DNA of 64,000 nucleotides from Cacajao melanocephalus (taxonomy: Eukaryota > Chordata > Mammalia > Primates > Pitheciidae): the NCBI GenBank assembly GCA_963573385.1, contig CAUYLG010009127.1, positions 1 to 64,000 on the forward strand, in the 5' to 3' direction. How positions within the stretch are numbered: position 1 is the first letter of the stretch; every line of letters starts with the position of its first letter. Shown here one piece after another: positions 11,955 to 24,024 of this stretch. Both the position numbers and the translations under genes were made by a program. A model generated the notes under the pieces. That model did not search any database. It was not told where the DNA came from and saw only the letters and a list, made by a program, of their open reading frames with translations.

Positions 11955-12140
11955 TGCACCCTTGTAAGCACAACCCATTTAATGCTCACAATAACACTAT
12001 AAACTAGGTACTACTGTCACCTCCCTGTAGCTGAAAACCCCCAAGCTTCAAGGGATTCAGCAACTATTCCGAGAGCACAAAGCCAGCAAAAGTAACTGAT
12101 CCAGAATTGGAATGCTTGATCTGTTTGACTCTGCAGTTTA
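11955..12140 (-). mobile_element. MIR
   Basis: Complement of the MIR core: cccatttaatgctcacaata, actaggtactactgtcac, then a gcacaaagccagcaaaagtaa block and the gaattggaatgcttgatctg end. Minus strand. Confidence 0.75.
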
Positions 12141-12514
12141 TCTGTCTAACTCTTCATGTTAGACAGATAAACACAGCACACCTGTGTGTCATATATATAA
12201 AGTATAGGCACATATATACATGTGTTTACACAGCTGAGGCCACCCCCAAGGCCATGGAGAAGGTCATTTCTGTGTTTGGATAACAAGGCAATGGACTCCA
12301 GAGTCAAGGGCTGAGCCAAGCCACACCGTGTGGGAACAAGCAATGGCAACTGCACCAAGGGCCCATGCAACAGCCTTGGCCCTGCTGCCTGGGTTCCTGT
12401 GAACTCCCCTCCCACTCTGCCCCAGGACCACCCCTTCCATTCACCATGCAGCTGCTGGACAGGAAGCAGCTGTCTGCCTCTATGGAATGGAATATGACGA
12501 ACATGAAACCAATA
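12141..12514. other. Unassigned stretch
   Basis: Contains an ATATATA-rich patch at 12190-12225 and a GC-richer part at 12300-12480 with weak ORFs on the minus strand. No gene recognised. Confidence 0.45.
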
Positions 12515-12518
12515 ACCT

Positions 12519-12621
12519 TGGCCTAGTATTATAATAAATACTAGGCCATAAACCTTTCATGGGTATTATAATAAATAATACGTGGCCAATAATAAGACCA
12601 CATATTATTTATTATAATACC
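12519..12621. repeat. Two adjacent AT-rich hairpins
   Basis: Hairpin 1 has 12-base perfect arms at 12519-12530 and 12537-12548 with a 6-base loop (ataata). Hairpin 2 has 24-base arms at 12562-12585 and 12598-12621, matching at 23 of 24 positions, with a 12-base loop. The core tattataataaata occurs in hairpin 1 and again in the left arm of hairpin 2, and its complement forms the right arm, so the cluster looks like one AT-rich unit duplicated and inverted. Confidence 0.93.
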
Positions 12622-12627
12622 TGTGAA

Positions 12628-12765
12628 AACCATTCATTCATTCAACAAATTTTTATAAAATCACCTAATAGTAGTTTATTACACACTAGAAATATATAGG
12701 TACACAAACTGGACAAAAATCCCTTTCAGCTCCAAGGTGGCACTCTAGCAGCACCTCAAAGCGTC
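12628..12765 (-). mobile_element. L2 3'-end fragment
   Basis: The plus strand starts cattcattcattcaacaaat and later reads ggacaaaaatccctttcagc, the complement of the L2 3' end. Minus strand. Confidence 0.65.
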
Positions 12766-12899
12766 CTTACAACATGACTGAACATTAGTTATGTGTCTGT
12801 GTGAGCCTGATGCTCATTAGGCTGGCCCAGAACCGGGCCTGTTTCTTTGGCAGATGCTCAGAGAGTATCTGATAAATTTACCAACATATTAACTAATAC

Positions 12900-13085
12900 A
12901 TAGGTTTTTCAAGGAACTCTGACAATCATCACTTCAAAGAGCACCCCACATTTATCCAGAGAGACAGAAATAAGTAACACTGCCCCATCTTACAGATGGT
13001 GGATCTGTGCCTCCATGTGATTTGCTGGCAGAGTGAGGACCAGAAGGCAGGCTTTGTAACTCCTGCTTAAGAGCTTCTACCCAGC
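12900..13085 (-). mobile_element. MIR
   Basis: Core complement visible as ccccatcttacagatggtgg, then ttgctggcagagtgaggac and ggctttgtaactcctgctta. Diverged; minus strand. Confidence 0.65.
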
Positions 13086-14216
13086 TGAGGTCCAGCCCTG
13101 GATTTCACCAAACAGAAACACTCAGACATGTGGCAGTAATAACATTTGGGCCACCTATTTCCTAGAGGCCCTATCCCCAGCCGCAGAGCACTCCCCTCAT
13201 CCTCTCCCTGGGGAGGCACCCTAAAGACATCACAGCAAACTGCTGACCACCACAGCCTGGCTCACATGTTATCAGAGGGGATATTTTTTGTACACCACAG
13301 CCTGTGGCCAACACATTCAGGCAGAAAGCACAGATGGAGTCCATCCAAGTCACCATGTGTCCCCATCATCATCTATCACGTTTACCAGGGCTGGATATCT
13401 TTTGGCAATAGATTCCATTTACACGATTAAAAAGAAGCTTGGAAATTTTTGATCATTTAATTAATCTTTATGTACTCTGTCCTATTAAGCAGCAGAGAAA
13501 ATGTTTACAGCTCAATGGAACAAATTAACACTTGTAATTCTTCTTTTTGCAAAGAGATTTATCTACATCTACCTATATAAAATATTGTTGAAATAAAAAT
13601 GTCAAATCTAGATTCCTTGGCAAGATAGAAGGAATTTTATAAGACTGTGGAGGGACATGTGGCCTGAATAATCTTTCACACAAATTATTGTGTTTCTTGA
13701 GCTGTAAGTATAACATGCTTCATGAAGCTCAGCATTTGCAACCTGTCTCCCACAGAGTCCAACAGAGTTTGCCTTTAGAATCCCCTGTGTCTAACTCTGG
13801 CTCAGAAACTATTTACATACTGAGATGAGCCTTTTATTCACAGATCATGGTTATTCTCTTCAAAATTATCTACAGAAATTATTATGCCTTTTCAGAAATT
13901 AATGACCCTCACAATTTACCAATTCAAACACGTATTACCTTACATAATTCTTATGAGGTTTGTGAAGCATCTTCTTGAAAATGGGTAAGGTAAGTTAGGA
14001 AGAAGAATTATACAAACTTCGGATCTTCATCTTTAGCAAGCTTAAATAAGAAGGTAGGAAATACTCCACTGGCAAGAAAAAAGAAAAAAATGAAACCTGG
14101 TATAATTTCCCTGTAATAAAAGTATGCTGCCTTTTAAATTCATGTCTGCCTTAGAATCAGAAACCAGGAACACTAATGGCTTTAAAATACTTAAACCACA
14201 GAAGGAAAACAAACAA
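13086..14216. other. Long unassigned stretch
   Basis: A GC-richer part (13140-13400) carries open frames of 94 codons on the plus strand and 61 on the minus strand, neither recognisable. The rest is AT-rich. I see no exon borders or repeat family. Confidence 0.4.
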
Positions 14217-14267
14217 ACAAACAATTAAATGACTTAATAGCACAAACAATTAAATGACTTAATAGCA
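14217..14267. repeat. Tandem duplication, 25-bp period
   Basis: A 26-base block beginning acaaacaattaaatgactta occurs twice, starting at 14217 and 14242, right after an AAAC repeat. It is a recent-looking slippage duplication because the copies are identical. Confidence 0.9.
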
Positions 14268-14295
14268 CTGTATGTAAGTCTATGTTTTTTGTTTT

Positions 14296-14333
14296 ACTTT
14301 TCTTTTTTTTTTTTTTTCTTTTTTTTCTTAAAC
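14296..14333. repeat. T-rich low-complexity tract
   Basis: Almost pure T with three C interruptions. It has no Alu or L1 body next to it, so it may be an orphan tail. Confidence 0.85.
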
Positions 14334-14858
<525 letters not shown>

Positions 14859-15624
14859 AATTTAATTAGCTGAAATACTTTCAAGTTCTATACAGAAATC
14901 AGGAGCCTTTGAGGCCTTACAAAGATCAGAGAAAACAGAATCACCAGTGTAGAACAAAGCACCCAAACAAGAAAGAAAATCAAGCCTTCCCAGACTGGAG
15001 GCCAGCAGTGTTGTTGGGTTAGGAAACATCTGCATTCATTCCAGAATCTTCCATACAGCACAAAGGAAGCTCTGACTCCACAAGAGACACAGGGCGCCCT
15101 AGAGGTATCCGAGCCACACAAATGTGCTGATGCAACTGGCCTCTGGAAAGATCCCAGGGTCTTCCATGAAAATAAATGTGAGCTGCTCATGCAGAGAAGA
15201 GCAGCAGGGCACAGTGTCGCTCTGGCATGTTTGAAGCCCAAACTGAAAACCCAGACTCCGTGCTTGACAATATAGGCGGTAATGCTCCTCTGTGAAACAG
15301 TGATTCTGTCATCTCCCAATTCAGACTGAGGCTATTATCCAGTTTCCATAGTGCACACCTTGGTGGAGATCAGGAGGGGCCTGCTGAGAGCAATAATGGG
15401 AGAAAGAATAAAGCTGCCAATAAAATCGGTCACAAGTCCTTGTTCTCAGGGTTCTGACTTCAAGGTCTGAATTTCATGTGTGAAATAAAAGACTAGAATC
15501 CCCATGGACTTTACTAAAGGGATGACTGCTAGACCGTGGCCACCTCCTCAAAGACAGGCCCCATGTTCCCACCACCACAGTCTGGCAAGCCAATAAATAT
15601 TCGTTTAATCTTTTTAGCACCATT
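14859..15624. other. Unassigned stretch with a 143-codon minus-strand frame
   Basis: The longest unexplained frame outside repeats is on the minus strand at 14888-15319. It is rich in Cys, Leu and Phe, has no motif or domain I recognise, and no start or splice context that stands out. I treat it as chance. Nothing else is visible. Confidence 0.4.
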
Positions 15625-15825
15625 TAGTGGTGCCCAGGCTAGGTGACTCATATGCATTCTGTGTAATCGCAGTGGCAGGCAGGTATCATTCTCATCCTTT
15701 TTACTATTCTTATACAGGCCACACAATCAAAACTCACTGAGAGGTTAGATGTCTCTATAAGATTGCACCCAGTTAAGTGGCACAGTCAGGATCTGATTCC
15801 AGGTTTCTGCTGTACCATCCTGTGA
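15625..15825 (-). mobile_element. MIR
   Basis: MIR complement, with a caggtatcattctcatcctt block followed by cccagttaagtggcacagtc and ggatctgattccaggtttct. Minus strand. Confidence 0.7.
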
Positions 15826-16774
15826 AGGAAGTCAAACTGAACCTTTGAACAGGCCTCGGTTTTCTAATCTATACAATCAGGAGAATGGACCAAGTCTCCG
15901 GCAGTTGCAAGAGTCCACTATTCTACTGTCCCTAGTGTCTAAGCTGCAAGGCAGAGATTTGGCTTGGAAAGGGTCACACAACATCCCTTAAACACATAAA
16001 CTTTAAATTGAAATAGAAGAGGATCCACAGAGCTCTGCTGGACTAAGACCGTGGAAATAACATGGTGTAGAACAAAGAACAAAGTACTTAACCAAGAAAG
16101 CAGTTCCATTTGCTTTCCAGTGCAAGGCAATTCCACTTCACATAAGTTCGGGTGGCTCAGAAAAACAGCTTCTGTCAAGTTTGGTGAACGGGAGCAGGGA
16201 GGTGACAGACAGAGCCGTGGACAATAGCTGAATGTTTGGCTCTGTCTTGTCCCCTTCCTCTTCCGAGAACACCAAAAAACAAAATTTTAATCTTTTCAAA
16301 GACTAAAAATGTGTCATTTTTTTCTTCTGTCTCTAAGGAAACAACTTCATGGGCAAATGAAACACTGTGAGCTGGGTAAACCAGTGAACTCGACGAGGTT
16401 ACTAAATGTGGCATAATGGCTTATCTCCAGGAAGCACACAAAAAGGAGCCCAGCACGTAGCAAAACCCCAGTGCTGGACATTTATCCCGGTGCCAAACAC
16501 CCAAATCCTGAAAGTGAAAACAGCCCCTACTACTCAGCAACATACTGTTAACCAAGACTTTGGTTCCTTTTGAACTGTGAGTTCCATAACATTTGTAAAG
16601 TTCTATTCCTGTTATTAGCAGATTTTACATATCATCGCGTTCTGCCGTCTTCACAATGACCCCTGCATGTCTTCCAGGACAAAGAAGATTCATTCTGTGT
16701 TTAATTTGAGTTCCAAGCTCTCTCTACCAAACATAGCTGCTTCCTACAAAGAGTGAAAGCTATCCCTGAATTTT
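15826..16774. other. Unassigned stretch
   Basis: A short piece at 15855-15895 (ggttttctaatctatacaat) looks like a MIR-type scrap. The rest shows no repeat or gene I recognise. Confidence 0.4.
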
Positions 16775-17150
16775 GCTTACTGCAATGATGGACTAGCTTA
16801 TAGCAGACAAACACTCCTTCTGAGAACAATTAGAAAAGCTAGAGCAAGTACAAATAATATATATTTGGAGGAACTGTAGACATATCAAGGCAGCCAAGAG
16901 TTGAGAGTCCAAATTTCTGAAAAAAAAAAAAAAAAAAAATAGAAACTTCCTGAGGTGAACCCAACACTCTACACTGCTCTCATCTTTGAGGCATTGGATA
17001 AATCAAAAGTGATGTGGTTGAAGGCTGAGAAGCTCAACAGAGCTTTCAGCAGTGTCGCAGGACTAGTAGGGTGGGAAGATGGGAAACGGAGTTCACAGCT
17101 ACCAAGGCAGCCGGGAATCAAGGGGCAAATATCCTACAAAGAAGGCAATT
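16775..17150 (+). mobile_element. Old L1/HAL1-type element, first segment
   Basis: It starts with sequence typical of the 5' part of old L1M/HAL1 elements (gatggactagcttatagcag, gaacaattagaaaagctaga). A 20-base A run at 16921-16940 interrupts it. It continues at 17441 after an Alu. Confidence 0.55.
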
Positions 17151-17440
17151 GCAGGTCAGGCTTATGTCTCTAATCCCACCACTTTGGGAGGCAAAAGTGG
17201 AAGGATTGTTTGAGGCCAGGAGTTTGAGATCAGCCTGGACAACATGTCAAGACCCCTGTCACAACAAAAAATCAAAAATTAGCTGGACATAGCAGCTCAT
17301 GCCTGTGGTCCCAGCTACGCAGGAGGCTGTGGTGGGAGAATTACTTGAGCCTGGGAGGTTGCAGAGCTGTAATAATGCCACTGCATTCCAGCCTGGGTGA
17401 CAGACTGACTGTCTCCAAAAAAAAAAAAAAAAAAAAAAAA
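17151..17440 (+). mobile_element. Full-length old Alu (AluJ-type) in L1
   Basis: Diverged dimeric Alu ending in 24 uninterrupted A residues (17417-17440). The text gaggccaggagtttgagatc and ggcaaaagtggaaggattgt and its high divergence suggest AluJ. The pure A tail is unusual for such an old copy. Confidence 0.92.
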
Positions 17441-18735
17441 GCATCACTGGGTGGGAGGCAGGGAATTGCAGAGAGGATAATCTTACAGTCTGAGCCATTT
17501 CCCTCTTCCTGGGGTTTGATACTTTCCTGGGACAAGTATCATAGTTAGAGAGGCAGCACAGTTTAACTGAGAGTAGCTATCAAGAGGCAGAAAAGTGAAA
17601 CAGACCTATCATCAGTCTCACGATACTGGGGAGAAAACCACTGGAGTCCAGTGCCAACATTAAGAAACCTGGTAGATGCTCCAGGCTTTAGTTCTGGACT
17701 ACTGAAGAATTACACCCTAGCAGTAAGGGCAAATCAGAAATAGACCAGTCATACAAAGACTGACACCCAGGCTCCTGTCAGTTCAGTACCCAATATGGTG
17801 AAGGTGAACTCACTGCTCCTACTCTAAGTGCTTTCCGGAAGCTAAAGGAAATTCTCTCTGGAGAAACATCAACACAGAGACCCTGGCCTCTACAAGTTTC
17901 CAAGTACAATGTCCACCATTCAGTCTGAAGTTGCTGAGCATACCAATACACAGGGCCAAGAGAAAAAAAAGGATAATAGAAACAGACCCCCAGTGATACA
18001 GGTTTGAGGTCATCAGACATAGACTTTAAAATAACTATAATTAATAGGTTCAAAAAAATAAGATTGTAAACTTATAAACTTTGCCAAAGAATTGCTGTCT
18101 GTAAGAAAAACAAGTGAATATTCTTGAATTGAGAAATTAAGAGAAGTTTCAAACACAACAGACAACAGATGTGTTTAACAGTAAATCAGATACAATTTTA
18201 AAGAATGTCAGTGTACTAAAAGATAATTCAACAGAAAATATTCAGATTAACACACAATAAAAATAACATATGGAAAACAAATAGAAAAGTGCAAAACAGA
18301 TACGGAGGATATTGTGAAAAGGTCTAACCCCATGGAGTCCTACAAGCGGAAAAGAGAACAGGTAGGAAGCACTTTTTAAAAACGCAACAGTTAAGAAATT
18401 TCAAAAAGTGATAAAAAATATCAAGTCACAAATTCAGGAAGCTTTGGGGATCTACGCAGGGTAGAATTTTTTTTTTTAAACTGACGTAAGTATCACCACA
18501 GAAATTTGCAGAAAATTATCCCTTATGAAAATACGAAACATGAGAAAGAATAAAGAGCAACCAAAAAGGTGAATGTGTAGGTGAATCTAAACACACTTTG
18601 TATGAAATAAGAATAATCGTACCTTATAATTCAGTATCTAATGGGAATTTTAAACAAGTTAGATCTGACACACATGACAACACAAAAGAGAGTCCAAAGA
18701 AGTAAAAGTGTACCAAGGTTCTTGAAATATTCATA
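17441..18735 (+). mobile_element. Old L1/HAL1-type element, second segment
   Basis: The region is A-rich and keeps the ORF1-type landmarks of old L1M/HAL1: cagacatagactttaaaata, actataattaataggttcaa, agaaatttcaaaaagtgata and caagtcacaaattcaggaag. Frames are broken by many stops. It stops at the TA dinucleotide where a Tigger-type element has inserted. Confidence 0.75.
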
Positions 18736-18737
18736 TA

Positions 18738-19910
18738 CAGTCATGCCCTGCATGACGTTTGAGTCAACAAGAGACTGCATATACGACGGTGGTCTCATAA
18801 GGTAACAATGGAGCTGGAAAATTCCTATCACCTAGTGACCTCCTAGCTGTTGTAACATTGTAGCGCAATGCATTACTCACCTGTCTGTGGTGAAGCTGGT
18901 GTAAACAAACCTATTGCACTGCCAGTCACACAGAAATATAGCACATACAGTTATATACCGTACATAATACTTGATAATGGTAATAAATAATGACGTTAGT
19001 GGTTTATATATTTACTATACCATAATTTTAATGTTATTTTAGAGTGTACGCCTTCTACTTAATTTAAAAAAAAAGTTAACTGGAAAACATCTTCAGGCAC
19101 GTCCTCCTGGAGGTATCCAGAGGCACTGTCATTACAGGAGATGACAGTTCTGCAGGTGTTACTGCCCCTGAAGACCTTCCAGTGGGACAAAGTGTAGAGT
19201 GAAAGACAGTGATCTTGATAATCCTGACCCCATGTTGGCTTAGGCTAATGTGTGTGTTTGTATCTTAGTTTTTAACCAAAAAATGTTTTAAGTAAATAAA
19301 AAATTAATAGAAAAAAAGCAATAGAGTAAGGATATAAAAAGGAAAATATTTTTTACAGCTATACAATAGGTTTGTGTTTTAAGCTGTTATTGCAAGAGTC
19401 AAAAAGCTTTAAAAATTTAAGCTTTTAAGAAGTAAGAAAGTTACAGTAAACTAAGGTAAATTTATTACTAAAGGCAGAAAAATAATTTTTTATAAGGTGT
19501 ACAGTATTTACAAAGTCTACAGTAGTATGCAGTAATGTCCAAGGCATTCGCATTCACTCACTACTCACCCCACTGGCTCATTCCAGTCCTGCAAGCTCCA
19601 TTTATGGTAATTTTCCTGTACAGGGGTACCATCTTTTGTCCTTTATGTCGTATTTTTATAGTAGTAACTTTTCTGTATTTAGACATGTTTAGATAGTCAA
19701 ATACTTATCATTGTGTTACAATTGCCTATAATATTGAACACAGTAACCTGCTACACAAGTTTGCAGCCTCGGAGCAATAGGCTATAGCCTACTATGCAGC
19801 AGGCGCTAGTGTCTAGGCTCAGTACACTCTATAATGTTCGCACAATGACAAAATCACCTAACAACACATTTCTCAGAACATACTCCCATTGTTGAACAAT
19901 ATATGAATAC
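18738..19910 (+). mobile_element. Tigger-type DNA transposon (MER44/Tigger7-like)
   Basis: The 5' end reads cagtcatgccctgcatgacg directly after TA, and the 3' end is a diverged complement of this sequence. Close to the middle, 19080-19202 reads as the last 40 codons of a transposase-like frame, including VSRGTVITGDD and ending in TGA. The body of the gene is deleted. The rest is AT-rich with typical MER44-like text such as tatacgacggtggtctcata and gagcaataggctatagccta. The element sits inside an old L1 and is therefore younger than it. Confidence 0.8.
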
Positions 19911-20260
19911 AGTGGTAAAAGTACCTTAAACTGGTTAAACATGCATTTTGTAATATCTAGGGTAAGCATCAAAGAATAAAATAAGAAGATTTAATTAATA
20001 AGTAGTAAAGGTAAACAAATCTGAATAACGTAACGCTTAATTAATCCAAAACAAAGCAAGAATGGAGAGGAAAAAGTAACATAGAGCATATGGGACAAAT
20101 GAAAAACAGTAATATGACATTTAAACTCAAACACATCACAAGCTCCATTAAGATAAATACATTAAATTCTCTAATTTAAAAGTTAAATTATAGATTTTTT
20201 TAAAAATCAAAACTTAACTATGTACTGCTTAAAATAAAAAACATAAATATAGAGACTTAG
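19911..20260 (+). mobile_element. Old L1/HAL1-type element, third segment
   Basis: It resumes the element split at 18736. It is A-rich, with sequence corresponding to the region after ORF1 (actcaaacacatcacaagct, gataaatacattaaattctc, aaaacttaactatgtactgc). Confidence 0.65.
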
Positions 20261-20464
20261 AAAATTGTTGTCACTAAGCTATTGATTTATATCATAATTT
20301 CACAAAATTCAAAGGTTGAAATCATTCAGAGTAAATTTTGATCACAGTGAAATTAAGGCAGCATTCAGTAATGTACAAAATAGAACGTTCCCCGAATGTT
20401 TAGAAACTGTGTTATAAATGACCCTATAGTCAATGAAGACACTGCAGTGGGACTGGAAACAATC

Positions 20465-20955
20465 TTGTAATGGTTAGCTTTATCACTGGGACACAGGGTA
20501 CCCAGATATTTGGTCACACACTATTATGAGTGTGTCTGTGAGGGTTGCTACATAAAATTAACATTTGACTCAGTAGACTGAGTAAAGAAGATTGCCCTCC
20601 CTCATGTGCATAGGCTTCATCCAACCAGTTGAAGGCCTCAATAAAACAAAAAGGCTGAATAAGAGAAAACTCCTCCTGCCTGACTGCCTTGAGCTGGGAC
20701 GTTGGTTTATTCCTGCCTTCACACTTGAACTGAAACATCAACTTTTCCTGGGTCTCAAGCCTACTAGTATTCAGAAAGAAATATATCAGCAGCTCTCCTG
20801 GTTCTGGGATCTTCAGATTCAGACTGGAACTACACTATCAGCTATCCTGAATCCCCAATTGCTTACTGAAGATCTCGGAACTTGTCAGCCTCCATAACTG
20901 CATACGCCCATTCCTTATATTGGTTCTGTTTCTTTCAAAAACTCTCACGAATACA
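20465..20955 (+). repeat. Dispersed repeat, class unresolved (copy A)
   Basis: The order taatggttagc..., acccagatatttggtcacac, gagtaaagaagattgccctc, catccaaccagttgaaggcc, tgagctgggacgttggttta, cagcctccataactgcatac and ttggttctgtttctttc is a familiar human dispersed repeat. I cannot say confidently whether it is an L1M 3' end or an LTR. A second copy in the opposite orientation lies at 39336-40630. Confidence 0.75.
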
Positions 20956-20987
20956 AATTTTTAACTAAATAATAAATAAGCATAATA

Positions 20988-21056
20988 CAGTCAGTTCTCT
21001 GTATCTGCAAGTTCTGCATCTATGAGTTCAACCAACTAATGATCAAAAATACTCAG
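20988..21056 (+). mobile_element. MER2-type Tigger element, 5' part
   Basis: It starts cagtcagttctctgtatctg after TA and continues gcatctatgagttcaacca, the terminal region of MER2. An Alu monomer interrupts it. Confidence 0.75.
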
Positions 21057-21222
21057 GGCTGGGCGCAGTGGTTCATGCCTATAATCCCAATACTTCAGGA
21101 GGCTGAAGCAGGAGGATCACTTGAGCCCAGGAGTTCAGGGCCGCAGTGAGCTATGATTACACCACTGCACTCCAGGCTAGATGACAGAAGAATGCCTCAT
21201 CTCAAAAAAAAAAAAAAAAAAA
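21057..21222 (+). mobile_element. Monomeric Alu-type element in MER2
   Basis: A single monomer runs from ggctgggcgcagtggttcat to ctccaggctagatgacag and a 20-base A tail. The middle reads gagttcagggccgcagtgag, joining the left and right halves in the way of FRAM/FLAM monomers or an internally deleted AluJ. Confidence 0.9.
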
Positions 21223-21225
21223 ACA

Positions 21226-21450
21226 AACTTTCTCAGAAAAAAAATAAAAAGTAACAGTACAGTAATTTTAAAAACAAGCTAAAAAATATAGTGCATCAAA
21301 TATTTGTATAGTGTTTACATTCCATTAGTTATTACAAGTAATCTAGAAATGACTTAAAAGAATATGGGACAACATACATCAGTTATATGCAAATACAACA
21401 CCAATTTCTATAAGAGACTTTAGCATCTATGAATTTGGGTATTAGCATGA
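21226..21450 (+). mobile_element. MER2-type Tigger element, 3' part
   Basis: Text resumes the MER2 body: gtgtttacattccattagtt, aagtaatctagaaatgactt, gttatatgcaaatacaacac and taagagactttagcatctat. The 3' terminal repeat is mostly lost. Confidence 0.75.
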
Positions 21451-22199
21451 GAGTTTAAAAATTATAAAAATCTCGCTAGTAAAACTTCCCCAAAATAATG
21501 ACCTGGTTTATAATATGTTAATTTAATAATCAATGTATTTCAGCAGATTTCAATTTGTATTAACTCTCTTAGAGATGTAATATTCAGATTTGGAACAACC
21601 ACAAATGGTTCTTGTTAAAGGCAAGCTACCAAGTTAGAAATTCAAATTTATGACAGTACCTAGTGAAAATAATTGTGAAAGAGGCTGAGTTAACCAACTT
21701 TAAATATCCAAAGTAGAATAAAGTACAATCATAAAATATGCTGGCAATCTGAAATGGAAATTAAATAATTAGAATTTTTAGACATGGTGGTACCATTCCC
21801 ATAATCCCACCCCCTCACCTCTAACGTTTGAACGTTTTAGAGCATGTGCTGCATGAAGTCAAGGATTCATGGATTTTAATTACTGTATCTCCAGCATTCA
21901 ACAAAATGCCTGCCACGGGTAGGTGCTAACATCTACAGCTAACATCTAAAGGTTACCTCTTGGGGTGGTTGTGAAAATGAAATGAGGAAATGCACTCAAA
22001 GCGCTTTGCCTGTGCCTGGCATGCAGGAGACAGGATAAATGTCTTCTGGCTGTATAGCAAATTCTTCCTTACCTTCAGCCAGACACCCACTCTCTCACTA
22101 CCTCCATTCATACCCAAGGCCTCGTGGGCAAGTTCATCATAATGCCTCAACATCTTAGATGAGCTGAGGGTCAGCAGCAAGAAAGTTAGGAAGCCATTC
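21451..22199. other. Unassigned stretch
   Basis: AT-rich, then GC-richer after 21880. No repeat family or gene recognised with confidence. Confidence 0.45.
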
Positions 22200-22510
22200 A
22201 GTCACGCACTCTATAAATGATCCCTAAGAACCTACTCTGGGCCAAGCAGTGTGCTGGGCTCAACAGCACAGCTGAGCAGGACACCCTCAGCCCCAGCTCT
22301 GGAGAGAAGACAAGGAAACAGTGACAGCCCAAGTGACTCATGGTTGTAATCAGAGCTACAGGAGGAGATGAGTGGTTTGGTGGCCAGGGAAGGTTTCCTG
22401 GGACACAGATGATGGGGGCTGACACCTGCAGCCAGAGGACAGGCCTCATGCAGAGGAAGCAGCATATGTGGGGTTCCTGAGGCTCCAGGCCACCCAGCCT
22501 GGAAGGGGCT
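22200..22510 (-). mobile_element. Probable L2 fragment
   Basis: The pattern aagaacctactctgggccaa, gcagtgtgctgggctcaaca, ggaaggtttcctgggacac and gcagaggaagcagcatatgt follows the complement of an extended L2-like 3' region. Similarity is weak, and the GC-rich frames on both strands here are not recognisable proteins. Confidence 0.5.
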
Positions 22511-24024
22511 GCCGGGATGGTAGGAATAGCACTAAGGCAAAAGTCTGCATGCCTGAGCCCTGCTACTCCCTCAACTAGAGAGCCCTTTTGTACCCAGTTA
22601 TCACATTTGAGAGTGGCTTCATTTTCTAAGCTGATCATCTGTCATTCTTTCAGAGCTATATTAGTATCTGAGATTTGTAAATTCAGCCATATATTGGTCA
22701 ATTTTCATTTTTTAAAAACGTATTTTAACAAACTTTCTCTATACAGGGAATGTTAGACAATAATCACACACTTAATTAGTGAGACTTTACTGAAAACCTA
22801 ACTGATAAGAGCAATTAATTATGTCAAACACGCTTGCAATCCATGCGAGAAAAACACTGGTTCTAACAGAGCAGGCTGACTGAAACAAAGTTGGAATACA
22901 CATTCTTAGCACCCACAAAGAAACAATTCACCAATTACTGACATAAAAGAAAAAAACTGCAATTTTTTCATATTTTAAATAGTCCTTCATATGGAAGTTC
23001 TCAATCAAAACGTTTCCTGAAATTCCATTAAAAAAAAGAAGAGCAAACAATTTTAGACATTCAAATGGCACAGTTAGCACAATAAAATGCCAAGTGCAAA
23101 AACAGGCTTGAGGTTTTCATTGCATATTTATTGTACAAGAATCTCTTGGTTAGTAAGGAACGATAGTTTTTTTTATTAAGAAGAATTGTTAATTAATTGC
23201 CACCACCTTGTTAGCATGTTTCAAGATATGCCCTATCCTACCAAGCTCTGGAGATTATTAGTGGGCACAACCGCCAAGCTTTCAACAGGACTGAATCCAC
23301 CACACGAACGCACCAACACACATCTATCAACATCAAAACACGGAGAGGGATACTGAAGGTCCCCTAACATTGGAAGGCACAGGAAATAAGCCCAAAATGC
23401 TTATGCAGGGAAGTCATTTGCTGAAAGCCAGTACATAAGTAACGCTTCCCTTGTACGAGAAAAAAAGAGATTGTAATGCCAAGTAGAAATGAGCAAAAAT
23501 CCCCGAGCTTCCTTTGAAAGAAGAAAAACCCAAGAGGTACATGGTTCACTCTCCAAACCTGCAGAGTTCAGGCAGATGTCAACAAAGTTCTGCATAACAA
23601 GGCATCCAGAATGCTACCCCCACCGAACATGAGATTCACATTTCATCCCCCCCCACCGAACATGAGATGGCAATCCCTAGGAAAACTGAGAGGATATCCC
23701 AAAAGGCAGGAATCCCCATCCAAATTAATAGGTGCAAGTCAATGGCATCCAGCTCTCCAGGTCAAAGAGTTGGGGGAGGCGTAGGAAGCCCTGAAGTATA
23801 GCATTTGCTGATTTCCAAAATACTTTCACCCTGGCCAATTTCAAGCTACCAACATGAAGTCACTTCACGAACACAACATTGGGAAAAGATAAGTACAATC
23901 AGCTTTTGTGAGCTGGTATGAGGCAGCTCCAGCACCCACTGAAGTGGCTAAGAGGGAGACAGGGCTGCCATACAAGGTTTTCATATTCAGGGCATGAGAG
24001 CTACAGGAAAATATGGGTTTCTAA
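22511..24024. other. Long unassigned stretch
   Basis: About 1.5 kb without named repeats, including AT-rich sequence with TTAATTA-type words near 22770-22830 and 23180-23200. It contains the short duplication at 23617. No gene seen. Confidence 0.4.
23617..23668. repeat. Direct repeat of 18 bp, 34-bp period
   Basis: The block ccccaccgaacatgagat is present at 23617-23634 and, identical, at 23651-23668, preceded the second time by extra C residues. It looks like a local duplication. Confidence 0.92.

Noticed and set aside
12519..12621. Bacterial-style intrinsic terminator
   Set aside because: The hairpins are AT-rich, without a GC stem and T tail, and the setting is primate nuclear DNA.
14888..15319. 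A 143-codon minus-strand frame as a gene
   Set aside because: It has no recognisable domain, no clear start context and lies in ordinary intronic-looking DNA; a frame of this length is expected by chance in 64 kb read in six frames.
22198..22638. A 146-codon minus-strand frame as a gene
   Set aside because: It overlaps a probable L2 fragment, and a second frame on the same strand overlaps it; there is no recognisable domain.
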